Below are positions 8,504 to 16,726 of a DNA stretch of 64,000 nt, in pieces (position 1 is the stretch's first letter; every line of letters starts with the position of its first letter). Below the pieces are notes generated by a model, which saw nothing but the letters and a program-made list of their open reading frames with translations, was not told where the DNA came from and did no database searches. The stretch covers positions 496,001 to 560,000 of the forward strand of contig NZ_FNRY01000001.1 in the NCBI RefSeq assembly GCF_900105715.1. Reading direction: 5' to 3'. The stretch is from Paramicrobacterium humi. GTDB taxonomy: Bacteria; Actinomycetota; Actinomycetes; Actinomycetales; Microbacteriaceae. A program made the position numbers and the translations under genes.

Positions 8504-8522
8504 TGTTGCGGGGCTCGACAAA
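8504..8522 (+). promoter_or_regulatory. Second XylR-type operator-like site
   Basis: ATATGTTG-N8-GACAAA, with the same spacing and orientation as the site at xylA and sharing ATATGTTG with it. It lies about 100 bp upstream of the xylF promoter and may be an auxiliary repressor site. Confidence 0.5.
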
Positions 8523-8561
8523 GCCACCGTCAAGCCGGGCGGCCGCCCTTCCGAGCGGCTG

Positions 8562-8903
8562 TCAGCCCGCGAGCAGGGAGAGCCCGCTGAGGCAGTACAC
8601 GACGTAGCAGGCGGCGAGGGCGAGGGCCACGGCCGCCGTGACGACGGCTCGGGTCCGCCGGCCGTCGGCGCCGCGGATTGCGGCGACGCCGGCGAGAACG
8701 AGGGCGAGCGCGCTCGCGGCAATCCAGGCGAACTCGCCGAGAGCGAGAGCGAGGAAGATGCCCCAGCCGAAGGCGTCGCCTCCGCCGGAGCGAACGAAGA
8801 GCACGAACAGCGCCGCGGCGACCGCGACGATGCAGGCGGCGACAGCGACGCGCAGCAGCGCCGACAGCGGCCGGCGCAAGGGCTGATCGGCTGGTAGCGT
8901 CAT
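8562..8903 (-). CDS. Small integral membrane protein, unknown function
   Basis: The 113-residue protein (from ATG 8903; GTG 8909 is the alternative) has three hydrophobic segments, roughly residues 16-40, 48-72 and 84-108. Short charged loops separate them (RSGGGD; RGADGRRTR). No catalytic motif is visible. It is transcribed divergently from the DUF1697 gene, with only 33 bp between the starts. Codon use is normal for the region. I do not recognise a named family. Confidence 0.65.
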   Translation of the reverse strand: MTLPADQPLRRPLSALLRVAVAACIVAVAAALFVLFVRSGGGDAFGWGIFLALALGEFAWIAASALALVLAGVAAIRGADGRRTRAVVTAAVALALAACYVVYCLSGLSLLAG

Positions 8904-8936
8904 GCCCACATGCTCTCACAGGGAGGCGGAGCGCTC

Positions 8937-9482
8937 ATGGCGGATGCTGGTTCGAGCGGTTCCACGCGGTGGGTAGCGCTGCTGCGCGGCGTCAACGTCG
9001 GCGGGATCACCGTGCGCTCGGCGCCGCTCGCGGCGATGTTCCGCGACCTCGGCTATGCGGACGTGCGCACGGTGCTCGCGAGCGGCAACGTCGTGTTCTC
9101 GGCGGCGGGGGCGGCGGCGACGCTCAAGACCGAGATCGAGCGCGCGCTCTCGGAGACGTTCGGCTACGAGGCCTGGATCGTGCTGCTCCCCCAGTCGGAT
9201 CTCGATGCGATCATCGCCGGCTACCCCTTCGGCGAGCGCGACGGCCACCACCCGTACGTCGTGTTCGGCTCGGACAGCTCCGTGCTCGCCGAGGCCGCCC
9301 GGTTCGCCGAGTCACTCGGCGACGCGGACGAGCGCGTCGCGCCGGGGAGCGGCGTGCTCTACTGGGAGGCCCCCGCGGGCTCGTCGACCTCGACGGCGTT
9401 CGCGAAGGAGCTCGCGAAGAAGCGCTACAAGGCCACGACGACGACGCGGAACCTGCGGACCCTGCGCAAGCTGCTGCCCTAG
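8937..9482 (+). CDS. DUF1697 family protein
   Basis: The 181-residue protein shows the DUF1697 signature near the start: WVALLRGVNVGG, then MFRDLGYADVRTVLASGNVVF, which fits the alpha/beta ferredoxin-like fold of this family. The C-terminal end has the family's KRYKATTTTRNLRTL motif. No function is established. ATG 8937 is chosen because GGGAGG lies about 10 nt upstream; an in-frame ATG at 8910 lacks a ribosome binding site and would overlap the divergent gene's leader. It stands alone between the xylose importer and xylA. Confidence 0.85.
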   Translation: MADAGSSGSTRWVALLRGVNVGGITVRSAPLAAMFRDLGYADVRTVLASGNVVFSAAGAAATLKTEIERALSETFGYEAWIVLLPQSDLDAIIAGYPFGERDGHHPYVVFGSDSSVLAEAARFAESLGDADERVAPGSGVLYWEAPAGSSTSTAFAKELAKKRYKATTTTRNLRTLRKLLP

Positions 9483-9525
9483 CGACGGAGCGCGCGCGGG
9501 TCTTCCGCTTGCGGCATCCGTGATC

Positions 9526-9552
9526 TAATATGTTGTTCAGATCGACAAATCG
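9526..9552 (+). promoter_or_regulatory. xylA promoter -10 with XylR-type operator
   Basis: TAATAT (9526-9531) is a plausible -10 box, with a weak -35 TTCCGC 17 nt upstream. It runs directly into TGTTG (9531-9535), eight bases, GACAAA (9544-9549), the same spaced motif as at the xylF promoter. The two sites also agree beyond the core (TGTTGT-N7-GACAAA-N-CG). Confidence 0.7.
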
Positions 9553-9578
9553 CGATTCGCTGACCAACGGAGTTTCAC

Positions 9579-10772
9579 ATGAGCCTCACCCCCACCCGCG
9601 ACGACAAGTTCTCGTTCGGCCTCTGGACCATCGGCTACAACGGCACCGACCCCTTCGGCGGCCCGACGCGCGCGCCGCTCGACGTCGTGCACGCCGTCGA
9701 GAAGCTGAGCGAGCTCGGCGCCTACGGCCTCACCTTCCACGACGACGACCTGTTCGCGTTCGGCTCGACCGACGCCGAGCGCCAGAACCAGATCGACCGC
9801 CTCAAGCAAGCGCTCGCCGACACCGGCCTCGTCGTTCCCATGGTGACGACGAACCTGTTCTCCGCCCCCGTGTTCAAGGACGGCGGCTTCACCTCAAACG
9901 ACCGCGCCGTGCGCCGCTTCGCCCTGCGCAAGGTGCTGCGCAACATCGACCTCGCCGCCGAGCTCGGCGCGAAGACATTCGTCATGTGGGGCGGCCGCGA
10001 GGGCGCGGAGTACGACGCGGCGAAGGACGTGCAGGCCGCGCTCGAGCGCTACCGCGAGGCCGTCAACCTGCTCGGCCAGTACGTGACCGACAAGGGCTAC
10101 GACATCCGCTTCGCGATCGAGCCGAAGCCGAACGAGCCTCGCGGCGACATCCTGCTGCCGACGCTCGGCCACGCCCTCGCCTTCATCGAGACGCTCGAGC
10201 GCCCCGAGCTCGTCGGCATCAACCCCGAGGTCGGTCACGAGCAGATGGCCGGTCTGAACTTCACGGCGGGCATCGCGCAGGCGCTGTACCAGGGCAAGCT
10301 GTTCCACATCGACCTCAACGGCCAGCGCGGCATCAAGTACGACCAGGACCTCGTGTTCGGCCACGGCGACCTGCAGAACGCGTTCTCGCTCGTCGACCTG
10401 CTGGAGAACGGCGGCCCGAACGGCGGACCGGCCTACGACGGCCCGCGCCACTTCGACTACAAGCCGAGCCGCACCGAGGATGAGTCGGGCGTGTGGGACT
10501 CAGCCGCCGCGAACATGCGCACCTACCTGCTGCTCAAGGAGCGCGCTGCGGCGTTCCGCGCCGACCCCGAAGTGCAGGAGGCGCTGAAGTCCGCGCGCGT
10601 GGACGAGCTGTCGACCCCGACGCTCGGTGAGGGTGAGAACTACGACCAGCTGCTCGCCGACCGCTCGTCGTTCGAGGACTTCGACGCGAACGCGTACTTC
10701 AACGGCAAGGGCTTCGGCTTCGTGCGCCTGCAGCAGCTCATGCTCGAGCACCTGCTCGGCGCTCGCGGCTAG
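9579..10772 (+). CDS. xylA: Xylose isomerase
   Basis: The 397-residue protein is the actinobacterial (class I) xylose isomerase, which interconverts D-xylose and D-xylulose in the cytoplasm using two divalent metals. Diagnostic pieces include [15 protein letters not shown] at the start, [13 protein letters not shown] with the catalytic His, [13 protein letters not shown], the metal-binding [26 protein letters not shown], and [18 protein letters not shown]. Length fits the family (about 390). The start is ATG 9579 with an ACGGAG a few bases upstream. xylB follows 90 nt downstream in the same direction, and the XylR-type operator lies at the promoter. Confidence 0.97.
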   Translation: MSLTPTRDDKFSFGLWTIGYNGTDPFGGPTRAPLDVVHAVEKLSELGAYGLTFHDDDLFAFGSTDAERQNQIDRLKQALADTGLVVPMVTTNLFSAPVFKDGGFTSNDRAVRRFALRKVLRNIDLAAELGAKTFVMWGGREGAEYDAAKDVQAALERYREAVNLLGQYVTDKGYDIRFAIEPKPNEPRGDILLPTLGHALAFIETLERPELVGINPEVGHEQMAGLNFTAGIAQALYQGKLFHIDLNGQRGIKYDQDLVFGHGDLQNAFSLVDLLENGGPNGGPAYDGPRHFDYKPSRTEDESGVWDSAAANMRTYLLLKERAAAFRADPEVQEALKSARVDELSTPTLGEGENYDQLLADRSSFEDFDANAYFNGKGFGFVRLQQLMLEHLLGARG

Positions 10773-10791
10773 GCTCACCGGCACTCTTCGC

Positions 10792-10840
10792 TTGCCGCAT
10801 ATGGTCGTTTGCGCCCGCCGCCGACGACCATATGCGGCAA
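10792..10840. repeat. Perfect 17-bp inverted repeat between xylA and xylB
   Basis: TTGCCGCATATGGTCGT (10792-10808) is repeated inverted at 10824-10840 around a 15-nt spacer. It is far richer in A/T than usual terminators here and has no T-tract. The right arm ends about 20 nt before the xylB start, so a hairpin could affect xylB translation or separate xylA and xylB mRNA levels; alternatively it is a protein-binding site. Confidence 0.75.
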
Positions 10841-10861
10841 CCTAATCCGAGAAGGACAGAC

Positions 10862-12256
10862 ATGACGCTCGTCGCCGGTGTCGATTCGTCGACGCAGAGC
10901 TGCAAGATCGTGATTCGGGATGCCGAGACGGGTGCCCTCGTGCGGCGAGGCCGCGCCTCGCACCCCGAGGGCACCGAAGTGGCTCCCGCCACGTGGTGGG
11001 ACGCGCTGCAGGCGGCGATCGCCGACGCGGGCGGACTCGACGACGTCGCGGCGATCTCCGTGGCCGGGCAGCAGCACGGCATGGTCGTCCTCGACGAGGA
11101 CGGCCGCGTCATCCGCGACGCGCTGCTCTGGAACGACACGCGCAGCGCGCAGGCGGCACGCGATCTCATCAGCGAGGTCGGCGCCGACGAGTATGCGCGC
11201 CGGGTCGGCGTCGTGCCCGTCGCGTCGTTCACGGCGACGAAGCTGCGCTGGCTGCGCGACGCGGAGCCCGAGAACGCCGCCCGCGTCGCCGCTGTCGCCC
11301 TCCCCCACGACTGGCTGACCTGGCGGCTGCGCGGCTTCGGCCCCCGAGAAGAGTCCCCGCTCGGCCCCGTGCTCGACGAGCTCACGACCGACCGATCGGA
11401 TGCCTCGGGAACGGCGTACTGGTCGGCGGAGACGAACGCCTACGATCTCGAGCTGTTCGAGCGCGCGCTCGGGCACGCGGCGGTGCTGCCTCGGGTCCTC
11501 GGACCCGGAGAGTCGGCGGGCACGACGCCCGACGGCCTCGTAGTCGGGCCGGGCGCCGGCGACAACGCGGGAGCCGCACTCGGCGTCGGCGCAAGCTCGG
11601 GAGACGTCGTCGTCTCGATCGGCACCTCGGGGACCGTCTTCGCCGTCACCGACACACCCTCGCGCGACGCCAGCGGAACCGTAGCCGGCTTCGCCTCCGC
11701 GGACGGCGCCTACCTTCCGCTCATCGCCACCCTCAACGCTGCGCGCATCCTCGACGCCATCGCCCGCCTGCTCGGGGTGGACCACGCAGAGCTCGGCGAG
11801 CTCGCGCTGCAGGGCGAGCCGGGCGCGCAGGGCCTCGTTCTCCAGCCCTATTTCGAGGGCGAGCGAACCCCGAACCTCCCCGACGCGACAGCGACGCTGT
11901 TCGGCATGACTCTCGGCTCGACGACGCGGCCGAATCTCGCGCGCGCCGCGATCGAGGGCCTGCTGTGCGGCCTCGCGGACGGCCTCGAAGCCGTGCGCGG
12001 CCAGGGCGTCGAGGCGACGCGGCTGCTGCTGACGGGCGGGGCGGCGCAGAATCCGGCGGTCCAGGCGATCGCCGCGCAGGTCTTCGACGTCCCCGTCGTC
12101 ATCCCGACGCCGGGCGAATACGTGGCCGACGGCGCGGCCGTTCAGGCCGCGTGGGCCCTCACGGGGGAACGCCCCGCGTGGTCGATCTCCATCGCGGCAG
12201 AGCCGGTCGCCGACTTCCGGGAGCACATCCGCGCGAACTACGCCGCGCGACGCTAG
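10862..12256 (+). CDS. xylB: Xylulokinase
   Basis: The 464-residue protein belongs to the FGGY carbohydrate kinases and phosphorylates D-xylulose to xylulose 5-phosphate, feeding the pentose phosphate pathway. The N-terminal [11 protein letters not shown] is the phosphate-1 loop, [10 protein letters not shown] and LLWNDTRS are substrate-side motifs, and [11 protein letters not shown] plus [14 protein letters not shown] (about residue 395) are the ATPase phosphate-2 and adenosine motifs. ATG 10862 is preceded by GAGAAGGA and is better than the in-frame ATG 10832, which lies within the inverted repeat. It acts directly after xylA in the pathway. Confidence 0.95.
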   Translation: MTLVAGVDSSTQSCKIVIRDAETGALVRRGRASHPEGTEVAPATWWDALQAAIADAGGLDDVAAISVAGQQHGMVVLDEDGRVIRDALLWNDTRSAQAARDLISEVGADEYARRVGVVPVASFTATKLRWLRDAEPENAARVAAVALPHDWLTWRLRGFGPREESPLGPVLDELTTDRSDASGTAYWSAETNAYDLELFERALGHAAVLPRVLGPGESAGTTPDGLVVGPGAGDNAGAALGVGASSGDVVVSIGTSGTVFAVTDTPSRDASGTVAGFASADGAYLPLIATLNAARILDAIARLLGVDHAELGELALQGEPGAQGLVLQPYFEGERTPNLPDATATLFGMTLGSTTRPNLARAAIEGLLCGLADGLEAVRGQGVEATRLLLTGGAAQNPAVQAIAAQVFDVPVVIPTPGEYVADGAAVQAAWALTGERPAWSISIAAEPVADFREHIRANYAARR

Positions 12257-12275
12257 TGCCGCGCCGCGGCCGGTC

Positions 12276-12289
12276 TTGGTAACGTTCCC
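12276..12289 (+). promoter_or_regulatory. LacI-type operator before the GtsABC-associated regulator
   Basis: TTGGTAACGTTCCC, a near-palindrome centred on AACGTT, 24 nt upstream of the regulator start. An almost identical copy (TTGGTAACGTTTCC) lies upstream of the binding-protein gene at 13413-13426. This predicts autoregulation together with control of the importer. Confidence 0.6.
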
Positions 12290-12313
12290 TTGAACCGATC
12301 GCAGGGAGCACCG

Positions 12314-13375
12314 ATGCCACTCGACGACGAGGCTGCGCCGTCGCACGGCCAGCAGCCGACAATGAAGCACGTCGCCGCGCACGCGGGCGTCGGACTGTCG
12401 ACGGTGTCCCGCGTCGTCAACGGCGATCCGCACGTGAGCGAGGCGAAGACGGCCGCCGTTCTGCGCGCGATCGCCGAGCTCGGCTACCGGCGCAACGAGT
12501 CGGCCCGGCAGTTGCGAATGGGAGCGACGGCGACGATCGGCCTCGTCATCGAAGACGTCACCGACCCGTTCTTCTCCCAGCTGACCGAGGCCGTCGAAGA
12601 CGTCGCTCGCGATCGTGAGTCGATGCTGTTCGTCGGCTCGTTCCGCCGCGACCTCGACCGGGCCAGGCAGGTCGTGCTGTCGTTGTGCGCCCGCCGACTC
12701 GAGGGACTCGTCGTCACGCCCGCGGAGGGCGGCGATCTGGGCTATCTCAAAGCGGAGATCGACGCGGGCATCCCGATGGTGTTCGTCGACCGGCCCGCGC
12801 CGGGGAACATCGCCGACGCCGTCGTCACCGACAATCGCACGAGTTGCCGGGCGGGCGTCGCGCACGTGATCGCGCACGGGCACCGGCGCATCGCCTGCCT
12901 CACCGACCGCGCGCACCTCTACACGACGGTCGAACGCGTCGCGGGCTACCGGGACGCACTCGAATCAGCGGGAATCGCCTTCGACCCGGCGCTCGTGCAC
13001 TCCGCCGTCCCGGACGAGGGCAGCCACGGCCCCGCGCTCATCCGGATGCTCGAGGGGAACGACCCGCCCACGGCGGTGTTCACCGCCAACAACCGGACGA
13101 GCATCAGCGTCCTGCGTGCCCTCGCCGAGCTCCCTGGAGGCGCACGGCCGGCCATGCTCGGCTTCGACGACCTCGAACTCGCCGGCGAGCTGTCGCCGGG
13201 GCTCTCCGTCATCGCGCAGGATCCGCGCGCGATGGGCCGCATCGCGACCGAGCAGCTGTTCGAGCGCCTCGACGGCTTCGACGGCCCGGCGCGCACGACC
13301 CTGCTGCCCGCGCGCCTGCGCATGCGCGGCTCCGCCGAGGCGCCTCCCGGCCTCTCGCTCGCCCACTCCTCTTGA
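12314..13375 (+). CDS. LacI-family transcriptional regulator
   Basis: The 353-residue protein has an N-terminal LacI helix-turn-helix (MKHVAAHAGVGLSTVSRVVN, with the hinge region ESARQLRMGAT) and a periplasmic-binding-like effector domain (IGLVIEDVTDPFFSQLTEAV, VFVDRPAPG, AVFTANNRTS, LGFDDLELA). ATG 12314 follows AGGGAG; the in-frame TTG 12290 abuts the operator and is less likely. It lies directly upstream of the glucose-type importer genes on the same strand and shares an operator motif with them, so it is probably their repressor. The effector is unknown. Confidence 0.88.
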   Translation: MPLDDEAAPSHGQQPTMKHVAAHAGVGLSTVSRVVNGDPHVSEAKTAAVLRAIAELGYRRNESARQLRMGATATIGLVIEDVTDPFFSQLTEAVEDVARDRESMLFVGSFRRDLDRARQVVLSLCARRLEGLVVTPAEGGDLGYLKAEIDAGIPMVFVDRPAPGNIADAVVTDNRTSCRAGVAHVIAHGHRRIACLTDRAHLYTTVERVAGYRDALESAGIAFDPALVHSAVPDEGSHGPALIRMLEGNDPPTAVFTANNRTSISVLRALAELPGGARPAMLGFDDLELAGELSPGLSVIAQDPRAMGRIATEQLFERLDGFDGPARTTLLPARLRMRGSAEAPPGLSLAHSS

Positions 13376-13406
13376 TCACGATTCGATAAGCACCGGCGCC
13401 CTTCCC

Positions 13407-13436
13407 TTGCGTTTGGTAACGTTTCCATCGTTGAAT
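13407..13436 (+). promoter_or_regulatory. Promoter and operator of the glucose-type importer operon
   Basis: A candidate -35 TTGCGT (13407-13412) and -10 TTGAAT (13431-13436) flank the operator-like TTGGTAACGTTTCC (13413-13426). The operator would fill the promoter spacer, a strong position for repression. It is nearly identical to the site at 12276. Confidence 0.55.
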
Positions 13437-13486
13437 GGCACAACCGATTCGTTCGGCATCCGCACCGTTCCAATGGAGGAAGCACA

Positions 13487-14767
13487 ATGCGCAAGAGTAT
13501 GTCCGTTCTCGCCGGCGCGCTCGCCGTCGGCCTCGCCCTCACGGGGTGCTCGTCAGGAGGAGGGTCCAACGGCTCGGACCCGAAGGACCCCAACCAGGTC
13601 GAAGTCTTCACGTGGTGGGCCTCCGGCTCGGAGAAGGTCGGCCTCGACGCCCTCGTCAAGGTCTTCAACGAGCAGTACCCCGACATCGAATTCATCAACG
13701 CGGCCGTCGCCGGCGGGGCCGGCTCGAACGCGAAGGCAGCGCTCGCGTCCCGCCTCGAGGCGAGCAACCCGCCCGACACGTTCCAGGCGCACGCGGGAGC
13801 CGAGCTCTCCGACTACATCGCGGCAGACCAGCTGCAGGATCTCAGCAGCCTGTACGACGACCTCGGCCTCACCGATGTGTTCCCCGACAGCTTGATCGAG
13901 CGGCTCACCGTCGACGGCAAGATCTACTCGGTGCCGAGCAACATCCACCGCGCGAACGTCACGTGGGTGAACACCGAAGTGCTCAAGGGCGCCGGCATCG
14001 ACCCGACGAAGGCGCCCGCCGACATCGACGCGTGGATCGCCGACCTGCAGAAGCTCAAGGACTCGGGCGTCGACTCGCCGCTCGCGCTCGGCACGGAGTG
14101 GACGCAGATGCAGCTGCTCGAGAACGTGCTCATCGCCGACCTCGGCGCCGACGGCTACGGCGGCCTCTGGGACGGCTCGACGAAGTGGGACAGCCCGGAG
14201 GTCAAGAAGGCCGTCGGCCAGTACGACCAGCTGCTCGACTTCGTGAACAGCGACTACACGGGTCTCGACTGGGATGCCGCCACGCAGATCCTCATCGACG
14301 GCAACGCCGGCTACAACGTCATGGGCGACTGGGCCGAGGCCGCGTTCACGCAAGCGGGCCAGACGTGGGGAACCGAGTACACGACGTGGCCGACCCCGGG
14401 CACCGACGGCATCTTCGACTTCCTCGCCGACTCGTTCACGCTGCCGAAGGGCGCGCCCCACGAGAAGGCCGCGAAGGACTGGCTGACCACCATCAGCTCG
14501 GAAGAGGGCCAGAAGGCGTTCAACGTCGCGAAGGGCTCGATCCCGGCGCGCACCGACGCCGACCCCGCCGACTACGGCGACTACCAGAAGACCGCCATCG
14601 ACTCGTTCGCGAACGACACGATCGTCAGCTCCCTCGCCCACGGCGCGGCCGCCTCGATCGCATGGTCGGGCGACATCTCCTCGGCGGTGGGCAAGTTCGG
14701 CTCCGACCGCGACCAGGACGCGCTGATCACGGCGCTCGTCGCAGCCGCCGACAAGGCGCTGTCGTAG
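13487..14767 (+). CDS. Sugar ABC transporter substrate-binding lipoprotein, glucose/galactose-type (GtsA-like)
   Basis: The 426-residue lipoprotein has lipobox LTGC with Cys21. The mature N-terminus (VEVFTWWASGSEKVGLDAL) and the motifs FINAAVAGGAGSNAK and PDTFQAHAGAEL closely recall the glucose/mannose-binding proteins of the CUT1 class (Thermus-type, GtsA), where the conserved Trp and His residues line the sugar site. It collects a hexose outside the cell for the two permeases encoded downstream. A GGAGGAAG ribosome binding site precedes ATG 13487. No ATPase gene is present in the operon, so a shared MsiK-type ATPase is assumed. Exact sugar specificity is inferred. Confidence 0.85.
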   Translation: MRKSMSVLAGALAVGLALTGCSSGGGSNGSDPKDPNQVEVFTWWASGSEKVGLDALVKVFNEQYPDIEFINAAVAGGAGSNAKAALASRLEASNPPDTFQAHAGAELSDYIAADQLQDLSSLYDDLGLTDVFPDSLIERLTVDGKIYSVPSNIHRANVTWVNTEVLKGAGIDPTKAPADIDAWIADLQKLKDSGVDSPLALGTEWTQMQLLENVLIADLGADGYGGLWDGSTKWDSPEVKKAVGQYDQLLDFVNSDYTGLDWDAATQILIDGNAGYNVMGDWAEAAFTQAGQTWGTEYTTWPTPGTDGIFDFLADSFTLPKGAPHEKAAKDWLTTISSEEGQKAFNVAKGSIPARTDADPADYGDYQKTAIDSFANDTIVSSLAHGAAASIAWSGDISSAVGKFGSDRDQDALITALVAAADKALS

Positions 14768-14778
14768 GAAACCCCGAC

Positions 14779-14811
14779 GCGGGGCCCGCGGCGCAGCGCC
14801 GCGGGCCCCGC
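14779..14811. terminator. Strong intercistronic hairpin after the GtsA-like gene
   Basis: GCGGGGCCCGCGGCGC (14779-14794) and GCGCCGCGGGCCCCGC (14796-14811) form a perfect 16-bp all-G/C stem between the binding-protein stop and the first permease start. There is no T-tract. It fits differential expression of binding protein over permease. Confidence 0.75.
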
Positions 14812-14830
14812 ACGTGAGGAGGCGCGACTC

Positions 14831-15721
14831 GTGCGCAAAGGCATTCGCAACTGGGGACCGCCGGTCCTGCTGCTGTCCCCCAGCCTGATCCTCGTCGCGA
14901 TCTTCGTCTACGGACTGATCGCCGCGAACATCCAGGTGTCGATGACCGACCGGCACTCCCTCGCCGCGGAGGGCTCGTTCGTCGGCATCCAGAACTACAT
15001 TCAGCTGCTCACCGAGAGCCGCTTCCTGCACTCGCTGCTGAACCTGGCCGTGTTCACCGTCGTGTTCATCGCCGGAACGATGGTGTTCGGGTTCATCTGG
15101 GCCTGGCTGCTCGACAAGGGAGTCAAGGCCGAGGGCGTGTTCCGCTCGGTGTACCTCTTCCCCATGGCCGTCTCGTTCGTGGCATCCGGTGTCGTCTGGC
15201 GCTGGCTGCTCAACAGCGCCGAGGGCGATCGCGCCTCGGGCCTCAACCGCATGCTCGAGACCATCGGCCTCGGCTTTCTGCAGAACTCGTGGTGGAACGA
15301 GCCGATCTGGGGCATGGCCGCGATGGCGATGCCCGCGATCTGGCAGCTCTCCGGCTACATCATGGCCCTGTTCCTCGCCGGCTTCCGCGGCATCCCCGAC
15401 GAACTCCGTGAGGCCGCGCGCATGGACGGCGCGAGCGAGTGGAAGCTGTACCGCCACGTCATCTTCCCGCAGCTGAGCCCCGTCGCCCTGTCGGCGCTCA
15501 TCATCGTCAGCCACATGTCGCTCAAGGTCTTCGACCTGATCATGGCGGTCACGAAGGCGATCTACCAGACCGAGGTCCCGGCGACCTACATGTGGGTCGC
15601 GCTCACCTCGAACGACTACGCGAAGGCCGCGGCTATCGCGACGGTGCTGCTGATCATCGCGTCGCTGTTCATCGTGCCGTACCTCATCCACACCTCGCGC
15701 GAAGAGAGGAAGTCGCGATGA
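14831..15721 (+). CDS. Sugar ABC transporter permease, MalF-type
   Basis: The 296-residue CUT1 inner-membrane permease has six hydrophobic segments and the cytoplasmic EAA loop REAARMDGASEWKLYRHVIF (about residue 195), which docks the ATPase. It starts at GTG 14831 behind GAGGAGG. It forms the channel with the next gene, whose ATG overlaps this stop by 4 bp (ATGA), implying translational coupling. It belongs with the GtsA-like binding protein upstream. Confidence 0.9.
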   Translation: MRKGIRNWGPPVLLLSPSLILVAIFVYGLIAANIQVSMTDRHSLAAEGSFVGIQNYIQLLTESRFLHSLLNLAVFTVVFIAGTMVFGFIWAWLLDKGVKAEGVFRSVYLFPMAVSFVASGVVWRWLLNSAEGDRASGLNRMLETIGLGFLQNSWWNEPIWGMAAMAMPAIWQLSGYIMALFLAGFRGIPDELREAARMDGASEWKLYRHVIFPQLSPVALSALIIVSHMSLKVFDLIMAVTKAIYQTEVPATYMWVALTSNDYAKAAAIATVLLIIASLFIVPYLIHTSREERKSR

Positions 15722-16650
15722 CCGAGACAGTGACTCCGGCCGTCTCGACGGAGCTCGAGCGGTCAACGGGCTCGAGCGCCACGCCGGCGGGCCGTACCGG
15801 CAAGGTCGTGCTCACCCGCACGGTCAAGTACGTGCTGCTCCTGCTGTTCGTGATCGTCGTGCTCATGCCGGTGTACGTGCTCATCGTCACGAGCCTCAAG
15901 CCGCCCGCCGACGTGAACCCCGAGTCGTCGTGGGGGCTGCCGCTTCGCTGGCCGTGGGAGAGCGTGAACGGCGGACCCACCGGGTTCGACAACTGGGCGG
16001 TCGCGTGGGATGCCCTCGCGGCATCCATCGGTCGTACCTTCCTGCTCGCGATTCCGGCGGCCCTCATCTCGGCGATGCTCGGCTCGATGAACGGCTTCGT
16101 GCTGTCCCGCTGGCGGTTCCCGCACGCGAGCCTCGTGTTCACGCTCATCCTGTTCGGCATGTTCATTCCGTACCAGGCGATCATGACGCCGCTCGTCGAG
16201 ATGAAGACGGCGCTCGGGATGCCGAGCAACATCGTGACGCTGCTCATCGTGCACATCATCTACGGGCTGCCGATCTGCACGCTCATCTTCCGCAACTACT
16301 ACGAGGGCGTGCCCGTCGAGCTCATGGAGGCCTCGAGGGTTGACGGGGCCGGGATGCTGCGCAGCTACTGGTCGATAATCCTTCCGCTGTCGCTGCCGGG
16401 GTTCGTCGTGACGATCATCTGGCAGTTCACGAGCGCGTGGAACGACTTCCTCTTCGCGATGTTCCTCTCGGACGTGCAGGGCGGGCCCGTCTCCCTCTCG
16501 CTCAACAACCTCGCGCAGGGCGCCCAGCTCGCGAACTACGGCGCGGCGATGGCCGGTGCGCTGCTCGCCTCGCTGCCGACGCTCGTCGTGTACATCATCC
16601 TCGGCAAGTACTTCATCGGCGGTCTCATGAGCGGCTCGGTCAAGAGCTGA
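15718..16650 (+). CDS. Sugar ABC transporter permease, MalG-type
   Basis: The 310-residue CUT1 permease has a hydrophilic N-terminal tail (about 35 residues), six membrane segments and the EAA loop MEASRVDGAGMLRSYWSIIL (about residue 205). ATG 15718 overlaps the upstream stop in an ATGA junction and follows AGAGAGGAAG. A much longer open frame extends upstream, but it runs through the first permease in another frame and has no coding character there. It is the last gene of the hexose importer operon, ending at a strong bidirectional terminator. Confidence 0.92.
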   Translation: MTETVTPAVSTELERSTGSSATPAGRTGKVVLTRTVKYVLLLLFVIVVLMPVYVLIVTSLKPPADVNPESSWGLPLRWPWESVNGGPTGFDNWAVAWDALAASIGRTFLLAIPAALISAMLGSMNGFVLSRWRFPHASLVFTLILFGMFIPYQAIMTPLVEMKTALGMPSNIVTLLIVHIIYGLPICTLIFRNYYEGVPVELMEASRVDGAGMLRSYWSIILPLSLPGFVVTIIWQFTSAWNDFLFAMFLSDVQGGPVSLSLNNLAQGAQLANYGAAMAGALLASLPTLVVYIILGKYFIGGLMSGSVKS

Positions 16651-16668
16651 CGCGGTGCGGAAATGATG

Positions 16669-16697
16669 ACTCCCTCGGCCGGTTCGGCCGAGGGAGT
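16669..16697. terminator. Bidirectional terminator between convergent permease genes
   Basis: ACTCCCTCGGCCG (16669-16681), loop GTT, CGGCCGAGGGAGT (16685-16697): a perfect 13-bp stem followed on the plus strand by AACTTTG. It separates the convergent hexose and amino-sugar importer operons. Confidence 0.8.
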
Positions 16698-16726
16698 AAC
16701 TTTGCTAGGCGGTGTGGGGGCGGGAT

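Larger units (their letters stand above)
8244..8561. other. Intergenic region holding the xylose importer promoter and two operator-like sites
   Basis: These 318 bp have no gene I can support. They carry the minus-strand xylF leader (about 130 nt), its promoter, and two copies of TGTTG-N8-GACAAA about 100 bp apart in opposite orientations. Two sites this far apart on one promoter would permit repression by looping. The remaining stretch (8420-8500) shows nothing recognisable. Confidence 0.6.

Noticed and set aside
10792-10840. Insertion-sequence ends or an integron-like site for the xylA-xylB inverted repeat
   Set aside because: No transposase or integrase gene, no flanking target duplication, and only 15 nt between the arms.
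10775-12916. A 713-codon minus-strand open frame across xylB and the LacI gene
   Set aside because: Same artefact: antisense to recognised genes, low-complexity composition, no domain motifs.
13553-15766. A 737-codon minus-strand open frame across the hexose importer
   Set aside because: Antisense to a binding protein and permease with strong family motifs; the translation is Arg/Asp/Val-rich noise.
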